Translations under genes and position numbers: made by a program | Assembly (NCBI GenBank): GCA_021846445.1 | Contig: JAJZWY010000003.1 | Coordinates: forward strand, 38,937 to 102,936 | Direction: 5' to 3' | Source: a bacterium | GTDB lineage: Bacteria; Patescibacteriota; Saccharimonadia; Saccharimonadales; UBA4665 | DNA length: 64,000 bases | In this document: positions 60,354-64,000 of the stretch, piece by piece | Layout: every line of letters begins with the position of its first letter | Numbering within the stretch: position 1 is the first letter of the stretch | The notes under the pieces: model-generated | Told to the model about the DNA's origin: nothing | What the model saw: the letters and a program-made list of their open reading frames with translations, nothing else | Databases searched by the model: none

Positions 60354-61343
60354 CTATACTTCACTTATAACTTCAAAACCCTTAAAAAAACTACCCGTAA
60401 TTGCTAATCCAATAATTTCACCCTGACATTGACCTCGTTGGCGAATCTTTTTGGCCGTTTCATTAAGAGTAGAGCCTGACCCAACCGCATCATCTATAAG
60501 CAAAATATTGTTGTACTTATTTTTACCCTCAACAACAATTGTCTCTCTGGCATTTATTATTCGGTCATCAATTTTACTAAGAGTTTTTTGGGGTACAGCC
60601 ACTGGAGTTTTAACCTTACTAATTACTACTTCTCTTGTATCAAGATTAAGCCTTTTCTGAAGTTGTTTTATTAGCTGAAGTTCTCTTTTAACTGTAGGTG
60701 GTATAAACCCTACGCCATCAATATTGAACTTCTTGATTAGTTTTAAGATAGTGGGGTTAACTATATCCGCTAACTGATTGATTAGTTCTCTGTTTTGGCT
60801 TTGTTTGGCAAACAACAGAAGTTGTCCGAGTTTTGTTTTACCAAAGATTTCTAGAGCATAAAAATCAATATAGAAAAGCTCATCTAGAGCTATATTGTCA
60901 AAACTTGACTTCATTTTGTACATACCATCGATAAGCCCTTGTTTACGATATTTTTGGTATTTACTGATTGTTTCCTGATAGGTGGATGCAGTTTCTATGA
61001 GGTCAAGATTTCGTTCCTGACACCACACAGCAAAGCCTTTTAGGCCCTCTAACATCGTCCCTCTTGGAGTGATGTACAAGAAATTATCTTTAATTAATTT
61101 TTGGGTAATTTTATCAATAAAACCAAATTTATCTTTGCTTTTTTTGATTGTGCTTGTTTGGGGTGGTATAGAGTAATAGACTTTTGGTGGTTTGCCGGTT
61201 TTTACCAATCTACTGTTATCTAGTAGGTATTTCAGTTGTTTACGTACAGCTCGATCGGTTATAGACAAATAATCTACTAACTCAGAACCAGTTACCTGAC
61301 CATTTTCTTGTATGTATTTAATTATTTTTTGAGATGTATTCAC
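60354..61343 (-). CDS. HTH-ComF-like phosphoribosyltransferase fusion
   Basis: A 329-aa protein. Residues 5-60 are a winged helix (KIIKYIQENGQVTGSELVDY, LSITDRAVRKQLKYLL). Residues 75-200 are helical without a known motif. Residues 205-329 follow ComF: a IDGVGFIPPTVKRELQLIKQ stretch, PQKTLSKIDDRIINARETIV (Q-x-x-L-S-x-x-x-R-x-x-N), and the PRPP loop ILLIDDAVGSGSTLNETAKK. ComF proteins help take up DNA; the zinc finger of classic ComF is absent. GTG start, 6 nt after the minus-strand TATACT. Probably autoregulated through the adjacent repeats. Confidence 0.75.
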   Translation of the reverse strand: MNTSQKIIKYIQENGQVTGSELVDYLSITDRAVRKQLKYLLDNSRLVKTGKPPKVYYSIPPQTSTIKKSKDKFGFIDKITQKLIKDNFLYITPRGTMLEGLKGFAVWCQERNLDLIETASTYQETISKYQKYRKQGLIDGMYKMKSSFDNIALDELFYIDFYALEIFGKTKLGQLLLFAKQSQNRELINQLADIVNPTILKLIKKFNIDGVGFIPPTVKRELQLIKQLQKRLNLDTREVVISKVKTPVAVPQKTLSKIDDRIINARETIVVEGKNKYNNILLIDDAVGSGSTLNETAKKIRQRGQCQGEIIGLAITGSFFKGFEVISEV

Positions 61344-61349
61344 AATACC

Positions 61350-61355
61350 AGTATA
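61350..61355 (-). promoter_or_regulatory. Extended -10 (TGCTATACT) of the HTH-ComF gene
   Basis: On the minus strand TGC then TATACT ends 6 nt before the GTG start, giving a leaderless mRNA. Confidence 0.6.
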
Positions 61356-61363
61356 GCATAAAA

Positions 61364-61390
61364 GTTCCTAATATACTAGGAACTAGGAAC
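61364..61390. promoter_or_regulatory. Operator: GTTCCTA/TAGGAAC inverted repeat plus third half site
   Basis: GTTCCTA (61364-61370), 6-bp centre, TAGGAAC (61377-61383), immediately followed by another TAGGAAC (61384-61390). It covers the -35 zone of the HTH-ComF promoter and is the probable binding site of its own winged helix. Confidence 0.7.
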
Positions 61391-61575
61391 ACAGTATTTG
61401 TTTATCACTATAGTTAATATTTACGTATATAAGTATATGTTCTTAACTTTTAGGTGGGAGGTTGGGGGTATTTATCTTCTGTAATTCATTACATTAATTT
61501 AGATAAAGATGAGTAGCTTTAATTTAAAATAGACAATGTTTTTATTATAGTTATTCTTGTATACTGAATACTATT

Positions 61576-62202
61576 ATGTTTGGAAATATGTCTATTTTAG
61601 ATATTGGTTTATTTTTTGTGTCTATTTTAATCGGGATGACTATACACGAAGCATCTCATGGGTATATGGCTCATTTATTAGGTGATCATACGGCAAAAGA
61701 CGAGGGTAGGCTAACCCTTAACCCATTAAAAAGTATTGATCTACTAACTACTATTCTACTACCCTTAGTTTTAGTTATTTTTGGTTTAATGCCATTTTTC
61801 GTGGCAAAACCAGTAAACATCAATCCCAGAAATTTAAAATTTGATGAATTTGGTTTAGCGCTAGTTGGATTGGCGGGCCCTATATCGAACTTCCTGTTGG
61901 CGGTAATTGCTGGAATAATATTTCGCCTTGGTGTAAACAGCCTAAATTATGTTGAGGCCCAATTTTTAGTTTTATTTGCAGAAATTAACATATCACTATT
62001 TATTTTTAATCTAATACCCTTTCCACCTCTTGATGGTTCAAGGCTATTGTATGCATTAGCGCCAGAGAACATTAAAGATATTATGAATAAAATTGAATCT
62101 CTAGGATTTATTTCAATTTTAATTTTTATGTTATTGATATTTCAATTTATTGCTACACCTGTATTTAATTTAGAATTACATATATTAAATTTTCTGCTGT
62201 AA
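61576..62202 (+). CDS. Site-2-protease-family metalloprotease (M50)
   Basis: A 208-aa intramembrane zinc protease: the HExxH is HEASHG (residues 25-30) in the second membrane segment, followed by KDEGRLTLNPLKSIDLLTTI, the GPISNFLLAV segment, and the third ligand motif NLIPFPPLDGSRLLYAL near 145-160. About five helices. No PDZ domain, so it is the short YwhC-like form. Substrates, often anti-sigma factors or signal peptides, are unknown. A TATACT ends 10 nt before the ATG, so the leader is only a few bases. Confidence 0.92.
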   Translation: MFGNMSILDIGLFFVSILIGMTIHEASHGYMAHLLGDHTAKDEGRLTLNPLKSIDLLTTILLPLVLVIFGLMPFFVAKPVNINPRNLKFDEFGLALVGLAGPISNFLLAVIAGIIFRLGVNSLNYVEAQFLVLFAEINISLFIFNLIPFPPLDGSRLLYALAPENIKDIMNKIESLGFISILIFMLLIFQFIATPVFNLELHILNFLL

Positions 62203-62210
62203 TTTTTAAT

Positions 62211-62240
62211 TTGATAAATAAATCAGCAAAACATTATAAT
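62211..62240 (+). promoter_or_regulatory. Promoter of the structured LCP leader
   Basis: TTGATA (62211-62216), 18-bp spacer, TATAAT (62235-62240). Transcription should start near 62247, two bases before the leader's pairing end. Confidence 0.65.
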
Positions 62241-62246
62241 TACGCT

Positions 62247-62380
62247 ATGGTCGGGCAATCAAACGTATGATTATCTGATTACATGCGAAAAAGGTAATCC
62301 AATATTTAACATAACCGTGGTTGTGTTTTGAGGATAACCACCTAGTCTATTTTGACAGGTTATCTACTTGATACCCGACC
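62247..62380 (+). ncRNA. Structured leader RNA upstream of the LCP gene
   Basis: The ends pair: GGTCGGG (62249-62255) with CCCGACC (62374-62380), extended by ATCAA with TTGAT. Inside are hairpins GATTAC/GTAATC and GTGGTT/AACCAC. The 3' arm of the second hairpin (GATAACC) can instead pair with the downstream GGTTATC (about 62358-62364), so two structures are mutually exclusive. No T-run follows, so it is part of the mRNA leader of the next gene. No known riboswitch motif was recognised; riboswitch function is inferred. Confidence 0.55.
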
Positions 62381-62446
62381 TTAAGCTTATTATCAGTATC
62401 ATAATATAATGTACCTAAGCTTATATAGATTAATTTTAAGGATTTA

Positions 62447-63907
62447 ATGAATAATATATATAAACCAGGCGACAATACTCTTTTAAATAGAACGTTACCT
62501 AATAATAGATCAACCCAAAATTTTAATAATCAGTTTAAAAAAGCACCTAGACCTAAAAAATCTAGGAAAAAGAAGGTGCTTATCACCATAATGATAATTC
62601 TTATTTTGGTTGTTGCAACCTTCGGATATTTTGGAGCGAAACTCATAGGAAGTATAGATAAAGTTTTTCATGGAAACTTGTTTAGTGATGTCAGCGGACT
62701 ATTTTCTAATGTTACATTAAGGGGTCAAAACCAAGGTAGGATTAATATTCTATTAGCTGGATATCAGGGAAAGAATAGTGATGAAGGTGCATTAACAGAT
62801 TCTATTATGGTTATAAGTTTGGATGTTAAAAATAATACAGCCTTTACATACAGTATCCCTAGAGATATATGGTTAAATATCCCGGGTATGGGCCATAATA
62901 AAATAAATGCCGCGAACACAAATGCAAATTTTAACCAAAGAGGTTATTTTAGTGGTGGTATGGGTCAATTGCAGCAAATTTTAGAAGAAGATTTTGGAAT
63001 TCCTATAGATTATTATGCCTTAATTGATTACACGGCTTTTGAAGATGCAGTAAATGCTGTTGGAGGAATTAACGTTAATATACAAAGCCCTGATCCAAGA
63101 GGATTATATGATCCAAATGTCGATAAGGCACATGGTGGACCGCTAAAACTTCCTAATGGTGAAGTACATTTAGATGGATTACAGGCCTTAGCCTTGGCTT
63201 TGGCAAGAGGTGATTCGCCTTATGCCTATGGTTTTCCATTAAGCGATATAAATAGGACTCAACATCAACGGCAGATGTTGGTTGCCCTTGAACAAAAGGC
63301 ACTAAGTGTTGGTGTTCTAACAAATCCAATAAAGATTACTAATTTGTTTTCTGCTATAGGGGCAAATATTAAAACAGACCTTTCATTACAAGATGCAATA
63401 AAACTTGCTTCCTATGCAAAGAAGGTTAACTTGAATAATATAGGTTCATATGGTTTAAGCTATTCTGGATCGAATGCGTTATTAACTACCTATGTGACTT
63501 CTAATGGTCAAGATGCCTTAATTCCTAAATCTGGTTTTGGTCAATTTGGTCAAATTAAACACTACTATCAACAAATTACTTCGTCGAATCCGGTAGTCCA
63601 AGAAGGAGCAAGTATTACTGTTCTAAATGCAAGTAATATTTCGGATATGGCTCACCTGGAAGCTAATAAGCTAACAGCTGCTGGTTTTAATGTAACCTAT
63701 GTAGGAAATGCTGGTAGTTATTATAATCAAAACGCTATTCTTGATAATGTTCCCAATAAAGACACTTATTCAAACGGCTACCTTGAAAAAATATTTAAGG
63801 TTAATTCTTCGTCTTCATCAAATTCTTCTACAGAACTGTCGTCAGCAACCGGGTATAGTTCCGATTTTGTTGTAATTATTGGTCAGAACTGGGCTAATTC
63901 AAATTAA
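62447..63907 (+). CDS. LytR-CpsA-Psr (LCP) family glycopolymer transferase
   Basis: A 486-aa membrane protein that attaches wall polymers to peptidoglycan. Basic N-terminus with KKSRKKK, a membrane helix (about residues 44-67), the LCP domain (about 95-310: INILLAGYQGKNSDEGALTD, SIMVISLDVKNNTAFTYSIP, RDIWLNIPGMGHNKINAANT, LVALEQKALSVGVLT) with the Arg/Asp pair that binds polyprenyl phosphate, and a C-terminal LytR_C domain (about 380-486, ITVLNASNISDMAHLEANKL). It has its own -10 (TATAAT 62405-62410) and AAGGA, downstream of the structured leader. Gene is complete within the window. Confidence 0.93.
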   Translation: MNNIYKPGDNTLLNRTLPNNRSTQNFNNQFKKAPRPKKSRKKKVLITIMIILILVVATFGYFGAKLIGSIDKVFHGNLFSDVSGLFSNVTLRGQNQGRINILLAGYQGKNSDEGALTDSIMVISLDVKNNTAFTYSIPRDIWLNIPGMGHNKINAANTNANFNQRGYFSGGMGQLQQILEEDFGIPIDYYALIDYTAFEDAVNAVGGINVNIQSPDPRGLYDPNVDKAHGGPLKLPNGEVHLDGLQALALALARGDSPYAYGFPLSDINRTQHQRQMLVALEQKALSVGVLTNPIKITNLFSAIGANIKTDLSLQDAIKLASYAKKVNLNNIGSYGLSYSGSNALLTTYVTSNGQDALIPKSGFGQFGQIKHYYQQITSSNPVVQEGASITVLNASNISDMAHLEANKLTAAGFNVTYVGNAGSYYNQNAILDNVPNKDTYSNGYLEKIFKVNSSSSSNSSTELSSATGYSSDFVVIIGQNWANSN

Positions 63908-64000
63908 TAGACTTTTATCTAATGGGTGGAGTAGCGGATAATTAATCCCTAAAGATCAAATATCTATCAAAGTTGTCCTCAAAAACTACTAAATCATGGG

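Noticed and set aside
1..64000. CRISPR arrays, phage structural genes, rRNA operons, replication origin
   Set aside because: No regularly spaced repeats, no capsid/terminase/portal-like frames, no 16S/23S/5S sequence, and no DnaA-box cluster were seen.

Overview
The window is an AT-rich (roughly one third G+C by eye), gene-dense bacterial chromosome segment. Single-copy housekeeping genes of minimal length, a large type IV pilus locus with no outer-membrane secretin, almost no biosynthetic enzymes, and many short unfamiliar membrane proteins all point to the Patescibacteria (CPR) radiation, most probably a Saccharibacteria (TM7) relative. TGA is used as a stop, for example at 32493-32495 and 39796-39798, so this is not the UGA=Gly code of Gracilibacteria/Absconditabacteria. 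The lineage is inferred from protein character, not from a marker search.

Layout. (1) 1-9.3 kb: replication and repair (dnaG end, rpoD, a P-loop kinase, polA, a DciA-like protein, mutM, holA, rpsT). (2) 9.6-17.5 kb: RNA metabolism (degenerate DHH protein, truB, rpsO, pnp, a family-4-like UDG, RNase J). (3) 17.7-27.8 kb: ftsK, a glycoside hydrolase, rpsF-ssb-rpsR-efp-tlyA, a PRTase-like protein, a Crp-type regulator, a PH-like protein and ychF. (4) 28.4-30 kb: a polysaccharide deacetylase and a GT2. (5) 30.1-43.5 kb: a continuous type IV pilus locus, pilM-N-O-(small)-B-T-C-pilin-D, then three minor pilins, a PilX-like protein and a large secreted protein. (6) 43.5-46.9 kb: xerC, ndk, tRNA-Arg, a PH-domain membrane protein and a parvulin-like protein. 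(7) 46.9-52.2 kb: an accessory island between tRNA-Asp and resumed core genes. It holds three toxin-antitoxin modules (one decayed), a TIR-bounded transposase-like relic, orphan genes, tRNA-Thr, tRNA-Gly and a broken serine recombinase abutting tRNA-Gly. (8) 52.5-64 kb: envelope GT2, nrdR, a strongly promoted noncoding RNA, tRNA-Val, thrS with an attenuator-like leader, miaA, two degenerate-fold proteins, rpmB, an HTH-ComF fusion, an M50 protease, a structured leader and an LCP-family cell-wall ligase.

The most interesting signals are mostly not protein families. At least 13 genes have a -10 hexamer ending only 6-9 nt before the start codon, which predicts leaderless mRNAs, and this resolves several start codons. 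An RNA of about 170 nt at 55.03-55.20 kb has a consensus promoter, a rod-like fold and an intrinsic terminator. The leader at 62.25-62.38 kb has paired ends and two mutually exclusive internal helices, as in a riboswitch. Other items are a self-regulated HTH-ComF PRTase, a UDG lacking the usual Fe-S cysteines, an EF-P with Arg at the modification tip, and a recombinase whose last codons are templated by a tRNA 3' end. All statements come from reading the sequence; no database search was run.
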